Below, piece after piece: positions 35,825 through 46,338 of a stretch of DNA of 64,000 bases. The stretch is taken from the NCBI GenBank assembly GCA_963730535.1, contig CAVSRU010000004.1, positions 3,939-67,938 of the forward strand, given 5' to 3'. A program made the translations under genes and the position numbers. Under the pieces are notes generated by a model. That model was given only the letters and a program-made list of their open reading frames with translations. It did no database searches and had not been told where the DNA came from. Numbering within the stretch: the first letter of the stretch is position 1; every line of letters begins with the position of its first letter. Source of the DNA: DASSUW01 sp963730535 (GTDB taxonomy: Bacteria; Actinomycetota; Thermoleophilia; Solirubrobacterales; Solirubrobacteraceae).

Positions 35825-37325
35825 CTAGAACGCCTCCTGCGTCTGCGCGTTCAGCGTGCGGTACCGGAAGTTCTCGGCACCTTCGACGCGCGAGTCGTTG
35901 AGCTCGAACACGTCGAAGCCACGCTGGATCTCCGAGCCGTAGATGCGCCCGTTGTAGTAGTAGGTCGACCAGAAGCCGCCCAGCACCAGCGCCGTCTCCG
36001 AGATCGGCCCGCGGTCGAACCAGGCGATCTCCTCGACGTTGCGCGGGTTCGTCCAGTCGATCACCGACGTGCCGCCCTGGTACCAGGACTGCACGAGCAC
36101 GTCGCGGCCCTTGCTGTTCGGGATCAGGTTCCCGTTGTGAGCCACGCAGTTCTCCTGGTCGGTCTGCTCACGCGGGATCTTGAAGTAGCTCATGAACACG
36201 GGGTGGGTCCGGTCGCTGATGTCGTAGATCGCATCGGCGCCGCGATTGGGACCGACCGTCGAGTTGCACGTCGGCTGTCCGCCGCCGCCCAGCTCGTCCG
36301 TGAACAGCACGCGCTTGCCGTCGTTCGACAGCGTGGCGCTGTGCCAGAACGCGAAGTTCGGGTCCTCGATGTTGGCGAGCACCTTCGGCTCCACGGGGTT
36401 GCGGATGCTCATGATCACGCCCTCGCCGGTGCACGCACCCGCGGCGAGATCCTTCTCCGGGTACACGGTGATGTCGTGGCAGCCGGTGGTGGCGCGCAGC
36501 GTGCCGGACGTGCCGTCGTTGCCACCGTCCGGGAACAGCACCGGCTCCGCGATGACCTCGGCGCCGCGCGGGTTCTTCTTCGGGATCGTGACGATCGAGA
36601 TCTTGTCGTGGTCCCCGTCGCACTGGTAGCGACCGGCAGCCACGTCATACGACTGCACGTAGACGAGCAGGCGGTTGCGCTGCGGGATCACCGTGTGGGT
36701 GTGCGAGCCGCAGTCGGTCCGCACGGACTTGACGAACTTCGGTTCCGCCGGGTTGCGGACGTCGAAGATCTTCAGCCCCTCCCACGTGGTGGGGGCGCTC
36801 GGAGTGGTCGTCGCCCCGCTCGTGCACGTGTCGTCGGTGCGGCGCGAGTCGGTCGACGTGACGAGGATCCCGTCGTTGACCGTGACGTCGTTCTGCGAGC
36901 CCGGGCAGCTGGATCAACGACGCAAGGCGCGGCGTCTCACCCCGCACGTCCCAGATCTGCACGCCGTCGTAGTTGCCTCCGTAGGCGTAGCCGTTCTCGA
37001 ACGCGAGGTCCGAGTTGAATGCTGCCGACGAGCCGAAGTGCCCCGGCTTGGGCGTGTTCGAGGTCAGCGTGAGGTTCGGCGTGCCGTCGACCGCGCCGGC
37101 TGCCGTCAGCTGGGCGTCGGAGTCGTCGAAGCCGCGCACGGCGGCGGCGCTCAGGCAGCCGTCGTTCTCGGCCGTCCAGTCGGCGAACCACTCCGCCGAG
37201 GGCGCCCCGGCCAGGGCGTTGGTGCTCGCGCACTCCTCAGGATGCGCACCGGCGGCGGCCGGCAGCGCGAGCGCAGCCAGCGTGAAGGCCGCAGCGAACC
37301 ACTGCAAGACCCGTCTGTGGGTCAT
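35825..37325 (-). pseudogene. Secreted LVIVD-repeat protein, one apparent frameshift
   Basis: About 500 residues. A signal peptide (VLQWFAAAFTLAALALPAAA, cleavage after GAHA-like residues) precedes beta-propeller-like repeats: YDGVQIWDVRGETPRLAS, GLKIFDVRNPAEPKFVKS, VIMSIRNPVEPKVLANI, DAIYDISDRTHPVFMSY, VIDWTNPRNVEEIAWFD. The frame breaks near 36900-36905 in a CCC run; one base less restores SQNDVTVNDGILVTSTDS. A GGAGG lies 6-7 nt before the ATG. No catalytic residues recognised; surface or extracellular. Confidence 0.8.
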
Positions 37326-37468
37326 ATGACTTCCTCCCCTGCATAAATCGAAACGGCGCCCTCCCGAGGCGCCCTTTGGGCGACCCGTACCCCGATGCCA
37401 TCCTCAACCCACCTCTTTCTGCCTCGGCTCGCTTGCGCTTTATCCAGACCTCACAGGGCGCCGTTGGA

Positions 37469-38566
37469 ATGAGCCGCATGAGCCGGCTGCTCTTCTTCAT
37501 CGCCGGCGCGGTCTCCGTGGGAGCCGTCGTCGCCGTGCTCGCGATAGCGGGCGCGTTCGACGACGGCGACTCGTCGCAGCCAGCCGCCGCCGGCACCGCC
37601 ACGCCATCCGCCAGCCCGGCCGCGCCCCGCAGCGCGCCGGCCAGCGTCGCCGGGATCTACGAGCGCGTCTCGCCCGGCGTGGTCTTCGTCCAGTCCAACT
37701 CGGGCCGCGGGGAGCTGCCCTTCCCCGGCGGCGGCCAGGCCGCGTCCGGCTCGGGCTTCGTGATCGACGACGAGGGGCGGATCGTCACCAACGAGCACGT
37801 CGTCGCCGGGGCGGACAAGTACGTGGTCCGCTTCGGCGAGAACGGCCCGCCGATCGACGCCCGCCTGCTCGGCACCGACCCCTCGGTGGACCTCGCGCTG
37901 CTCAAGGTCGACCCCCGCGACGTCGACGGCGACCTGCGGCCGCTGGAGCTCGGTGCGTCCGAGGACCTGCGCCCCGGCCAGCCCGCGATCGCCATCGGCA
38001 GCCCCTTCGGGCTCGAGGGCTCGGTGACGACCGGGATCATCTCGGCGCTGGGCCGCACGATCGAGGCGCCCAACGGCTTCTCCATCTCGAACGCGGTCCA
38101 GACCGACGCGGCGATCAACCCCGGCAACTCCGGCGGCCCGCTGCTCGACGGCGAAGGCCGCGTGATCGGCGTGAACTCCCAGATCCGCACGGGCGGCGGC
38201 AACGGCAACACCGGCGTCGGCTTCGCCGTGCCCGTGGACGAGATCAAGCGCGTGCTGCCCGCCCTCGAGAAGGGCCGCGACGTCCCGCGCGCGTTCCTCG
38301 GCGTCCGCACCCGCAGCGCAGCTGACGGCGGCGTGGCCGTGGCCGGCGTGACCGCGCGGGGCCCCGCGGACCGCGGCGGCGTGCGCGCGGGCGACGTGAT
38401 CGTCGAGATCGCAGGCCAGCCCGTCCGCGATCCCGACGACATCGCGGCGGCCGTCAACTCCCGGCGCCCCGGCGACGAGGTGCGCATCGTGGTCGAGCGC
38501 GGCGGCGATCGGCGTACCCTCACGGTGACGCTGGGGACCCAACCCGACCGAGCGACCAACCCCTAG
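37469..38566 (+). CDS. HtrA/DegP-like membrane-anchored serine protease with PDZ domain
   Basis: A 366-residue protease. An N-terminal anchor (LLFFIAGAVSVGAVVAVLAI) and a Ser/Ala/Pro linker precede the trypsin-like domain: catalytic His in TNEHVVAG, Asp in DPSVDLALLKV, Ser in NPGNSGGPLLDG. A single PDZ domain (RAFLGVRTRS to RRTLTVTLG) ends the protein. It acts in envelope quality control outside the membrane. ATG at 37469; a longer frame upstream is not protein-like. It may be the first gene of the moxR cluster, 15 bp upstream of it. Confidence 0.92.
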   Translation: MSRMSRLLFFIAGAVSVGAVVAVLAIAGAFDDGDSSQPAAAGTATPSASPAAPRSAPASVAGIYERVSPGVVFVQSNSGRGELPFPGGGQAASGSGFVIDDEGRIVTNEHVVAGADKYVVRFGENGPPIDARLLGTDPSVDLALLKVDPRDVDGDLRPLELGASEDLRPGQPAIAIGSPFGLEGSVTTGIISALGRTIEAPNGFSISNAVQTDAAINPGNSGGPLLDGEGRVIGVNSQIRTGGGNGNTGVGFAVPVDEIKRVLPALEKGRDVPRAFLGVRTRSAADGGVAVAGVTARGPADRGGVRAGDVIVEIAGQPVRDPDDIAAAVNSRRPGDEVRIVVERGGDRRTLTVTLGTQPDRATNP

Positions 38567-38581
38567 AACGGAGACGATGGC

Positions 38582-39615
<1,034 letters not shown>

Positions 39616-39619
<4 letters not shown>

Positions 39620-40581
39620 CCTTCCGGGAGCCGCTCCTGCTGGCGGGGCTGGTCCTGGTACCGCTCGCCCTGCTCGCCTACGTCGTCGCGCAGCGGCGGC
39701 GCCGGCGCTTCGCGGTCCGCTACACGAACGTCGACGTGCTGGCGAGCGTGGCGGCGCGCGGGGGCTGGATGCGGCATCTGCCGGCCGCGCTGGCGCTGCT
39801 GGCGCTCGCGGCGCTGCTCGTCGCCCTCGGGCGGCCCGAGCGGACGGTGGCGGCCGAGCGGGAGGAGGCGACCGTGGTGATGGTCACCGACACGTCGGGA
39901 TCGATGTTCGCCACCGACATCAAGCCGAGCCGGCTGGCCGCGGCCCAGACGTCCGGCAGGGCGATGGTCGACGAGCTGCCGCGCGGCTTCCGGCTCGGCC
40001 TCGTGGGCTTCGGCACCGTGGCGTCGCAGTTCGTGGAGCCGACGACCGACAAGGCCCGCGTGCGCGCCGCGCTCGAGAGCCTGAAGTTCTCCGGGAAGAC
40101 CGCGATGGGCGACGGGCTGGCGCTCGGGATCGAGGCCGTCCGCACGCCGGTGACCGGCGAGGACGGCGTCCCGCGCCGCATCCCCGGCGCGATCGTCCTG
40201 CTCTCCGACGGCGCGAGCACGGCGGGCGAGGACCCGATCACCGTGGCCGAGCGCGCCCGCCGCCTCCGGATTCCCGTGTACACGGTCGCGCTCGGCACCC
40301 AGAACGGCTACCTCGAGCCGAAGAACCGCGACGGGACGAAGCGGCGCGTGCCGGTGCCGCCCGACACCGAGACCCTCCGAGAGATCGCGCGCGAGACGCG
40401 CGGTCGGTACTACGCGGCGCCCGACGCCCAGCGACTGACCGAGATCTTCCGGGGCCTGGGCACGCGCCTCGCCACCCGCCAGGAGAAGCAGGAGGTGACC
40501 GCGGCGTTCGCCGGCGGAGGCCTCGCGCTCCTGCTGGTCGGCATGGTCGCCGCGATGGCCCGCGGAGGGCGGCTGCCGTGA
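39616..40581 (+). CDS. BatA-like VWA membrane protein (first copy)
   Basis: A 321-residue protein: two N-terminal membrane helices (LLLAGLVLVPLALLAYVV; HLPAALALLALAALLVAL), an external VWA domain with the MIDAS motif DTSGSM, and a C-terminal helix. Its N-terminus MTFREPLLLAGLVLVPLA closely matches the gene at 41537, so they are duplicates on either side of the DUF58 gene. It starts at a GTGA overlap. Confidence 0.92.
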
Positions 40582-41540
40582 ACCTCGGCACCGAGCGCAC
40601 CCCAGACCGTCCGGGCCCCGGCCCGGTTCCCCCCGCGGTCCTGCGGTCGCTCGACCTCGCGGTCCTGCGCCGCGTGGAGAGCATGATCCCGGGCGAGCAC
40701 CTGACGCCGCAGGTGGGCGCCGGGACCGAGCTGGCCACGATCCGGCCCTACCGGCCGGGCGACGACGTCCGCCACATCGACTGGAACGTGACGGCCCGCA
40801 TGCAGGAGCCCCACGTGCGCGTGCACGTGGGCGAGCGCGCGCTGACCGCCTGGGTGCTGCTCGACGCCTCGGCGTCGATGACGTTCGGGACGGCGGAGCG
40901 TCGCAAGGCGGACGTCGCGGAGGGCGTCGCGCTGGCGATCGGGCATGTCGCCACCCGGCGCGGCAACCGGCTCGGCGTCGCGGCCTTCGGGGCCGGCGCC
41001 CCGAAGGTGCTGCGCCCGCGCCAGGGCCGCCTCGGCCTGCTCCAGCTGCTGGCCGAGCTGCGCGCCGACCCTCCGCCCGACGGGCTGGGAGCCACGTCGC
41101 TGGGCGGCGCGGTCGACGCCGTTGCGGCTGTCGCGCGCGCCCGCGGCCTGATCGTGGTGATCTCCGACTTCCGGGGCGAGCGCGACTGGGAGCGCCCGCT
41201 GCGCGCTCTGCGCGCCCGCCATGGCGTGCTCGCCGTCGAGATCCGCGACCCGCGGGAGCTGGAGCTGACGCCGATGGGCGACCTCTGGCTCGTCGACCCG
41301 GAGACCGGCCGCCAGCTCCAGGTCAACACGAGCCGGCGCGGCGTCCGGCGCCGCTTCGCGCGCGCCGCGCAAGCCGAGCGCGAGGACGTGGCCGCCGCCC
41401 TGCGCCGCGCCGGCGCCGAGCACCTCGTGCTCTCCACGGGGGGCGACTGGCTGCGCGACCTCGCCGGCCACCTGCGCCGGAGCCGGGTCGCCCTGCGCGC
41501 CACGCCGCTGCGCCGCCCCGAGCCCGAGGTGGTGGCATGA
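40578..41540 (+). CDS. DUF58 protein
   Basis: A 320-residue protein of the MoxR/VWA cluster. The family hallmark IRPYRPGDDVRHIDWNVTAR is followed by a degenerate VWA-like fold (LLDASASMTFG, ISDFRGERDWE). No membrane helix is obvious here, whereas many DUF58 proteins have two. It is coupled by GTGA/ATGA overlaps to both VWA genes. Confidence 0.93.
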   Translation: MNLGTERTPDRPGPGPVPPAVLRSLDLAVLRRVESMIPGEHLTPQVGAGTELATIRPYRPGDDVRHIDWNVTARMQEPHVRVHVGERALTAWVLLDASASMTFGTAERRKADVAEGVALAIGHVATRRGNRLGVAAFGAGAPKVLRPRQGRLGLLQLLAELRADPPPDGLGATSLGGAVDAVAAVARARGLIVVISDFRGERDWERPLRALRARHGVLAVEIRDPRELELTPMGDLWLVDPETGRQLQVNTSRRGVRRRFARAAQAEREDVAAALRRAGAEHLVLSTGGDWLRDLAGHLRRSRVALRATPLRRPEPEVVA

Positions 41541-42511
41541 CCTTCCGCGAGCCGATCATGCTGGCCGGCCTCGTGCTGATCCCGCTCGCCGCGCTGATCT
41601 ACCTGTCGCTGCAGCGGCGCCGCCGGCGCGAGGCGGCGACCTTCGCCAACCCGGCGCTGCTCCCCAATCTCGTGACCGCGCATCCGGGCTTCCGCCGGCA
41701 CCTGCCGCCGCTGCTGGTGCTCGCCGCCCTCACCGCGCTGATCGTCGCGCTCGCCCGCCCGCAGCGCACGGTCGCCGCCCCGCAGCGGGCCGCCACGGTG
41801 ATGATGATCACCGACATCTCGGGCTCCATGAACGCGACCGACGTCGAGCCCGACCGCCTCAGCGCCGCCGTGCGCGCCGCGCGGCGGCTGACCGACGAGC
41901 TGCCGGAGACGTTCCGGCTCGGCATGGTCACGTTCGCGGACATGGCCGAGGTGCAGGCGCCGCCGACCACCGACCGCGCGCCCGTGCGCGGCGCGCTCGA
42001 CCGGCTGCGGGCCGAGGGCGGGACGGCCATGGCCACCGGCCTCCAGCGCGGCATCGAGCTCGCGCGCCAGCCGGTGCCGGACGAGCGCGGCACCGGCACG
42101 CGGCGCCTCCCGTCGGTGCTCGTGCTCCTCTCCGACGGCAAGGACACCCAGAGCAGCATCTCGCCCATCGACGTCGCCCGCCAGGCCGCACGGCTGAAGA
42201 TCCCGATCTTCGCGATCGCCCTCGGCACGCCCACCGGCGAGGTCGAGGTGCGCGACCAGTTCGGCTTCACGCAGCGGATCCAGGTGCCGCCGGACACCGA
42301 GACGCTGCGGGAGATCGCCCGCATCACGGGCGGCCGCTACTTCGCGGCCCCGGACGCCGCGCGGCTGGAGTCGATCTACTCGAACCTCGGCACGCGGCTC
42401 TCGTCCCGTGAGATCGAGCGCGAGGTGACCGCCGCGTTCGCAGGCGGCGCGATCGTGCTTCTGCTGGCCGGCGGCGCGCTCTCACTCGTGTGGTTCGGCC
42501 GCCCGCTCTGA
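41537..42511 (+). CDS. BatA-like VWA membrane protein (second copy)
   Basis: A 324-residue duplicate of the 39616 protein with the same layout. MIDAS is DISGSMNATD; VLLSDGKDTQSS, IALGTPTGEVEV and PPDTETLREIARITGGRYF recur in both copies. Last gene of the moxR-VWA-DUF58-VWA operon. The function of such clusters is poorly known, likely metal-dependent complex assembly or envelope stress. Confidence 0.92.
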   Translation: MTFREPIMLAGLVLIPLAALIYLSLQRRRRREAATFANPALLPNLVTAHPGFRRHLPPLLVLAALTALIVALARPQRTVAAPQRAATVMMITDISGSMNATDVEPDRLSAAVRAARRLTDELPETFRLGMVTFADMAEVQAPPTTDRAPVRGALDRLRAEGGTAMATGLQRGIELARQPVPDERGTGTRRLPSVLVLLSDGKDTQSSISPIDVARQAARLKIPIFAIALGTPTGEVEVRDQFGFTQRIQVPPDTETLREIARITGGRYFAAPDAARLESIYSNLGTRLSSREIEREVTAAFAGGAIVLLLAGGALSLVWFGRPL

Positions 42512-42559
42512 CGGGTACGCCTTCGTTCGGGTCTTTTTCGACTTAGGGAGGCGAAGACC

Positions 42560-43928
42560 ATGGACGAGGGACGCACACAGTCCGTGCGTAAAGTCGCGCT
42601 GGCCAGCTTCGTCGGCACGACCATCGAGTGGTACGACTTCTTTCTGTACGGCACCGCCGCGGCGCTGGTGTTCGGTGATCTGTTCTTCCCGGAGGCGGAG
42701 CCGCTGGTAGGCACGCTTCTGGCGTTCAGCACGTACGCCGTCGGCTTCGCCGCGCGGCCGATCGGCGGGATCGTGTTCGGGCACTTCGGCGACCGCATCG
42801 GCCGCAAGTCGATGCTCGTGCTGTCGCTGCTGATCATGGGGATCGCGACGTTCCTGATCGGCCTCCTGCCCACCTTCGCGTCGATCGGCGTGATGGCTCC
42901 GATTCTGCTCGTCGTGCTCCGGTTCGCCCAGGGCATCGGCGTCGGCGGCGAGTGGGGCGGCGCGGTGCTGATGTCGGTCGAGCATGCGCCCAAGGGCCGT
43001 CGCGGCTTCTTCGGGTCGTGGCCGCAGATGGGCGTGCCGGCGGGCCTGCTCCTCTCCACCAGCGTGTTCGCGATCGTGCAGGCGATGACGAGCGAGGCCG
43101 CGTTCCTGAGCTGGGGCTGGCGGATCCCGTTCCTTGTCAGCGCCGTGCTCGTCGGCGTCGGTCTCTTCATCCGCCTCCGGATCATGGAGTCGCCCGCCTT
43201 CCAGCGGGTCAAGGAGACGAAGACCGAGGCGCCGAAGCCGATCGTGGACGTCGTCCGCAAGTACCCGCGCGAGGTGCTGGTGGCGATGGGCATGCGCGTC
43301 GCCGAGAACGGCGCGTTCTACATCCTGACCGTGTTCGTGCTCGCCTACGGGGAGGACGAGCTGGGGTTGAGCAAGGGCACGATGCTGACCGGCGTGATCA
43401 TCGCGGCGGCGATCGGGCTGGTGACGGTGCCGCTGTTCGGCGCACCTGTCCGACCGCGTGGGGCGGCGGCCGCTGTACCTGGCCGGCGCCGTGGTGACGA
43501 CGCTGTGGGCGTTCCCGCTCTTCGGGCTGCTCAACACCGAGTCGCCGATCTTGATCTGGCTCGCGATCGTGGTCGGCGTCAACCTCGGCCACGACCTCAT
43601 GTACGGCCCGCAGGCCGCGTACTTCGCGGAGCTGTTCGGCACGCGGGTGCGCTACAGCGGCGCGTCCCTGGGCTACCAGCTCGCGTCGGTGTTCGCCGGC
43701 GGCTTTGCGCCGCTGATCGCGACCGCGCTGCTGGCCGCAGGTGACGGAAGCCCGACGCTCGTCGCGCTGTACGTGACGGCCATGGGCCTGATCTCGGTCA
43801 TCGCGACGCTGTTCGCCCGCGAGACCTACGACAAGGACGTCGACGAGGATGAGGCGGAGGAGCGCGAGCTCGTGCGCGAGCGTCGCTTCGACCGCGAGCG
43901 GTTCCGGGAGCCCGCCGGGAAGGCGTGA
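42560..43928 (+). pseudogene. MHS-family MFS symporter (one apparent frameshift)
   Basis: Metabolite:H+ symporter with about 12 helices. SFVGTTIEWYDFFLYGTAAA is the MHS N-terminus, GHFGDRIGRKS the MFS loop 2-3 motif, and RFAQGIGVGGEWGGAVL is characteristic. The frame breaks near 43440; dropping one G gives HLSDRVGRRPLYLAGAV and a normal C-terminus. About 455 residues in total. A GGGAGGCG precedes the ATG. The next gene (transhydrogenase-like) overlaps by GTGA, so the cargo is probably an organic acid such as a hydroxybutyrate or oxoglutarate; inference. Confidence 0.87.
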
Positions 43929-45142
43929 CCCGGGAGCAGGTCTTCACACTCGAGGCCACCCCGCTGAAGTTCGGCCGCGGCGCGGCAGACGAGGCGGGGT
44001 GGGACCTCGAGCGGCTCGGCGTGCGCCGCGCGATGCTGGTCTCCGACCCGGGAGTGGTGGAGGCCGGCATCACGGACCGCGTCCGCTCGCGTGTGGAGGC
44101 GGCCGGCGTTGACGTGGAGGTGTGGGACCGGGCGCGGGTAGAGCCGACGCTCGAGTCCTTGCAGGAGGCGGCGGCGTTCGCGGTCGACGGCGACTTCGAC
44201 GGCTTCGTCGCCGTGGGCGGTGGCTCGAGCATCGACACGACGAAGGTGGCCGACCTGATCGCGTCGTGCGGCGGAGAGCTGATGGCCTACGTGAACCCTC
44301 CCGTGGGGGACGGCCGGGCGCCGTCGTCGCGGCTGCGGCCGCTGCTCGCGATCCCGACGACGTGCGGCTCGGGCGCCGAGGCGACCTCGGTGGCGGTGCT
44401 GGACGTCCCCTCGTTGCGCGTCAAGACCGGGATCTCGCATCGCTACCTGCGGCCGGACCAGGCGATCGTGGACCCGTCGCTGACGGCGTCGCTGCCCGGC
44501 GAGGTGGTGGCCTCGTGCGGGCTCGACGTGATCTGCCACGCCGCCGAGTCGTTCGTCGCGCGCCCGTTCAGCGAACGCGAGCGTCCTTCCTCGCCGGCCG
44601 ACCGGCCGCCCTACCAGGGGTCGACGCCGATCTCGGACGTCTGGTCGGCCCGCGCGCTCGAGTACGGCGGGCGCTGGCTGCGGGAGGCGGTCACCGGCGA
44701 CGCCGAGGCACGGGGCTGGATGATGCTCGCCGCCTCGCTGGCCGGCATCGGCTTCGGCGCCGCGGGCGTGCACATCCCGCACGCCTGCGCGTACCCGATC
44801 GCCGGGCTGCGCTCCGGGATCCCGCACGGCCGGTCGGTGATCGTGACCGCCCCGGCGGCGTTCCGGATGACGTTCGCAGCGGCGCCCGAGCGTCACATCC
44901 GGGTGGCCGAGCTGCTCGCCGGGCGCCCTTTGCCGGACGCGGACGAGGACACGCTGCCGTCGCTGCTGCTGGGGTTGATGGGCGACCTCGGCGTGGCGAC
45001 GTCGCTCGGCGAGCTGGGCTACGGGGAGGGCGACATCGACGCGCTCGTCGAGGGGGCGTTGAAGCAGCAGCGGTTGCTGGCTGTGGCGCCGTTGGACGTC
45101 GGCGCGGCCGAGCTGCGTTCCGTTTTGCGGGCGTCGCTGTAG
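43925..45142 (+). CDS. Iron-containing alcohol dehydrogenase, hydroxyacid-oxoacid transhydrogenase (ADHFE1)-like
   Basis: A 405-residue group III alcohol dehydrogenase. VAVGGGSSIDTTKVADL binds cofactor; PTTCGSGAEATSVAVL, CGLDVICHAAESF and HACAYPIAGLRSGIPHG carry metal ligands. The segments RPPYQGSTPISDVWSARAL and LAGIGFGAAGVHIPHA are typical of HOT/ADHFE1 enzymes, which exchange hydride between 4-hydroxybutyrate and 2-oxoglutarate. Residue identities suit this subgroup, but specificity is not proven. Coupled to the MHS transporter; followed by repeat element C. Confidence 0.85.
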   Translation: MTREQVFTLEATPLKFGRGAADEAGWDLERLGVRRAMLVSDPGVVEAGITDRVRSRVEAAGVDVEVWDRARVEPTLESLQEAAAFAVDGDFDGFVAVGGGSSIDTTKVADLIASCGGELMAYVNPPVGDGRAPSSRLRPLLAIPTTCGSGAEATSVAVLDVPSLRVKTGISHRYLRPDQAIVDPSLTASLPGEVVASCGLDVICHAAESFVARPFSERERPSSPADRPPYQGSTPISDVWSARALEYGGRWLREAVTGDAEARGWMMLAASLAGIGFGAAGVHIPHACAYPIAGLRSGIPHGRSVIVTAPAAFRMTFAAAPERHIRVAELLAGRPLPDADEDTLPSLLLGLMGDLGVATSLGELGYGEGDIDALVEGALKQQRLLAVAPLDVGAAELRSVLRASL

Positions 45143-45150
45143 CTCGTGGC

Positions 45151-45403
45151 GAACGTCAACTGCGCTGGGTAGGGAGAGTGGGGGCGCCGAAGGGGACAAT
45201 GGTCCCTCGTCCGATGGGCACGTGGCCGGTTAGGAGCCGTAGCGGCTCATTTATGGACACGCGGCAGATGTTGAAAGGCCGTGTGTGCACTTAGGAGCCG
45301 TAGCGGCTCATAAGTGGACAAGCCCTCGCCGATGACCTCTCGGTTGTCCCCTCATGCACGCCCAAGGCCGACCACCTTCCCTACCCAGCCGCCGTTGACG
45401 TTC
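45151..45403. repeat. 253-bp inverted-repeat element, copy C
   Basis: Same layout and orientation as copy B. Left end GAACGTCAAC to GGGTAGGGAG; right end CTTCCCTACCC to GTTGACGTTC. Two copies of TTAGGAGCCGTAGCGGCTCA lie inside, plus GGGGACAATGGTCC and a right-side GTTGTCC. It lies in the 340-bp convergent gap between the transhydrogenase and HAD genes, 8 bp after the former's stop. Confidence 0.85.
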
Positions 45404-45469
45404 GCCCGGGCCGCCGTTGACGTTCGCCCGGGCCGCAGTTGACGTTCGCCCGGGCCGCCGTTGACGTTC
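45404..45469. repeat. Three tandem 22-bp repeats made of the element tip
   Basis: Units at 45404-45425, 45426-45447 and 45448-45469, each GCCCGGGCC followed by GCCGTTGACGTTC or GCAGTTGACGTTC. They continue the right tip of element C, giving four copies of the outer repeat end in a row. Confidence 0.85.
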
Positions 45470-45482
45470 GCCCGAACCGCCA

Positions 45483-46286
45483 CTACCGCCGCTCGGCGAG
45501 CTCGGTCATGACCGCCTCGTAGACGCCCGCGCCGTTGCGCTCGGCGGCCACGCGCGTGTTCGTGGTCAGGGCCTCGCGGAGCGTCGGGTCGCGCTCGAGC
45601 CCGTTGGCGACGAGCCAGAACGTCTGCACGACCTCCGCGGCGCCGAGGTCCTCGCGCGAGTCGCCGATCGCGATGCACTCCTCGGCGCGCAGCCCGCGGG
45701 CCCGCATGTGCCATGCGACGGCGCCCACCTTGGACGCCGCCCGGGGGACGAGGTGGTAGGCGCGCATGCCCGGCACCGGCGGGTGGATGCCTCCGTTGTC
45801 GACGAGCCGCAGGTGTCCGAAGCCGGCCTCCTCCAGCAGCCCGTCGGCCTCGAAGGCGTCGATGTCGCCGCGGAAGAGGTGCGAGACCTCGCGGTCGCGG
45901 TGCCACGGCTCGTGGTACTCGAGGCGGCCGGCGTACCGCTCGAGCAGCAGCGCCGGAGCGCCGGAGGCCTCGATCTGGTCGAAGATCGACATGCCGTCGC
46001 GCGGCACGAGGTCGCCGGTGAGCCAGTGCAGCTCGCCGTCGAGCACGAACCCCGCTCCCGCCTCGAACGCGTACGAGGACAGGCCGAGCACGCGGGCGTC
46101 GTAGTAGCACGTGAGCTGGCGGCGGCCGGAGTAGATGACGACCTCGGCGCCGGCCCGATCGCAGGCCTCGAGGGCCCGCGCGCCGAGCAGCGTGAACGCC
46201 CCGTTCGCGTCGTGCAGGAACGAGCCGCCGGCGCCCATCAGGGTGCCATCGAGGTCCACGTACACGCAGCGGAGAGGGATCCGCAC
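45483..46286 (-). CDS. HAD-family (IIB/Cof-like) phosphatase
   Basis: A 267-residue HAD phosphatase. CVYVDLDGTLMG carries the nucleophile, VVIYSGRRQL motif II, and CIAIGDSREDLGAAE motif IV aspartates; a cap domain lies between, as in sugar-phosphate phosphatases. GTG at 46286 (VRIPLRCVYVD) is chosen because upstream sequence is not protein-like. Substrate unknown. The stop is 14 bp from the tandem repeats of element C. Confidence 0.82.
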   Translation of the reverse strand: MRIPLRCVYVDLDGTLMGAGGSFLHDANGAFTLLGARALEACDRAGAEVVIYSGRRQLTCYYDARVLGLSSYAFEAGAGFVLDGELHWLTGDLVPRDGMSIFDQIEASGAPALLLERYAGRLEYHEPWHRDREVSHLFRGDIDAFEADGLLEEAGFGHLRLVDNGGIHPPVPGMRAYHLVPRAASKVGAVAWHMRARGLRAEECIAIGDSREDLGAAEVVQTFWLVANGLERDPTLREALTTNTRVAAERNGAGVYEAVMTELAERR

Positions 46287-46338
46287 GGAATGAGTATGCG
46301 GCTTACTCGCACTCGCAAGCTCGTGCGAGCGCCTTAGC

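Noticed and set aside
45352..46110. Minus-strand frame with repeated ANVNGG/TSTAAR peptides
   Set aside because: Translation of the tandem element tips plus the shadow of the HAD gene; not a repeat protein.
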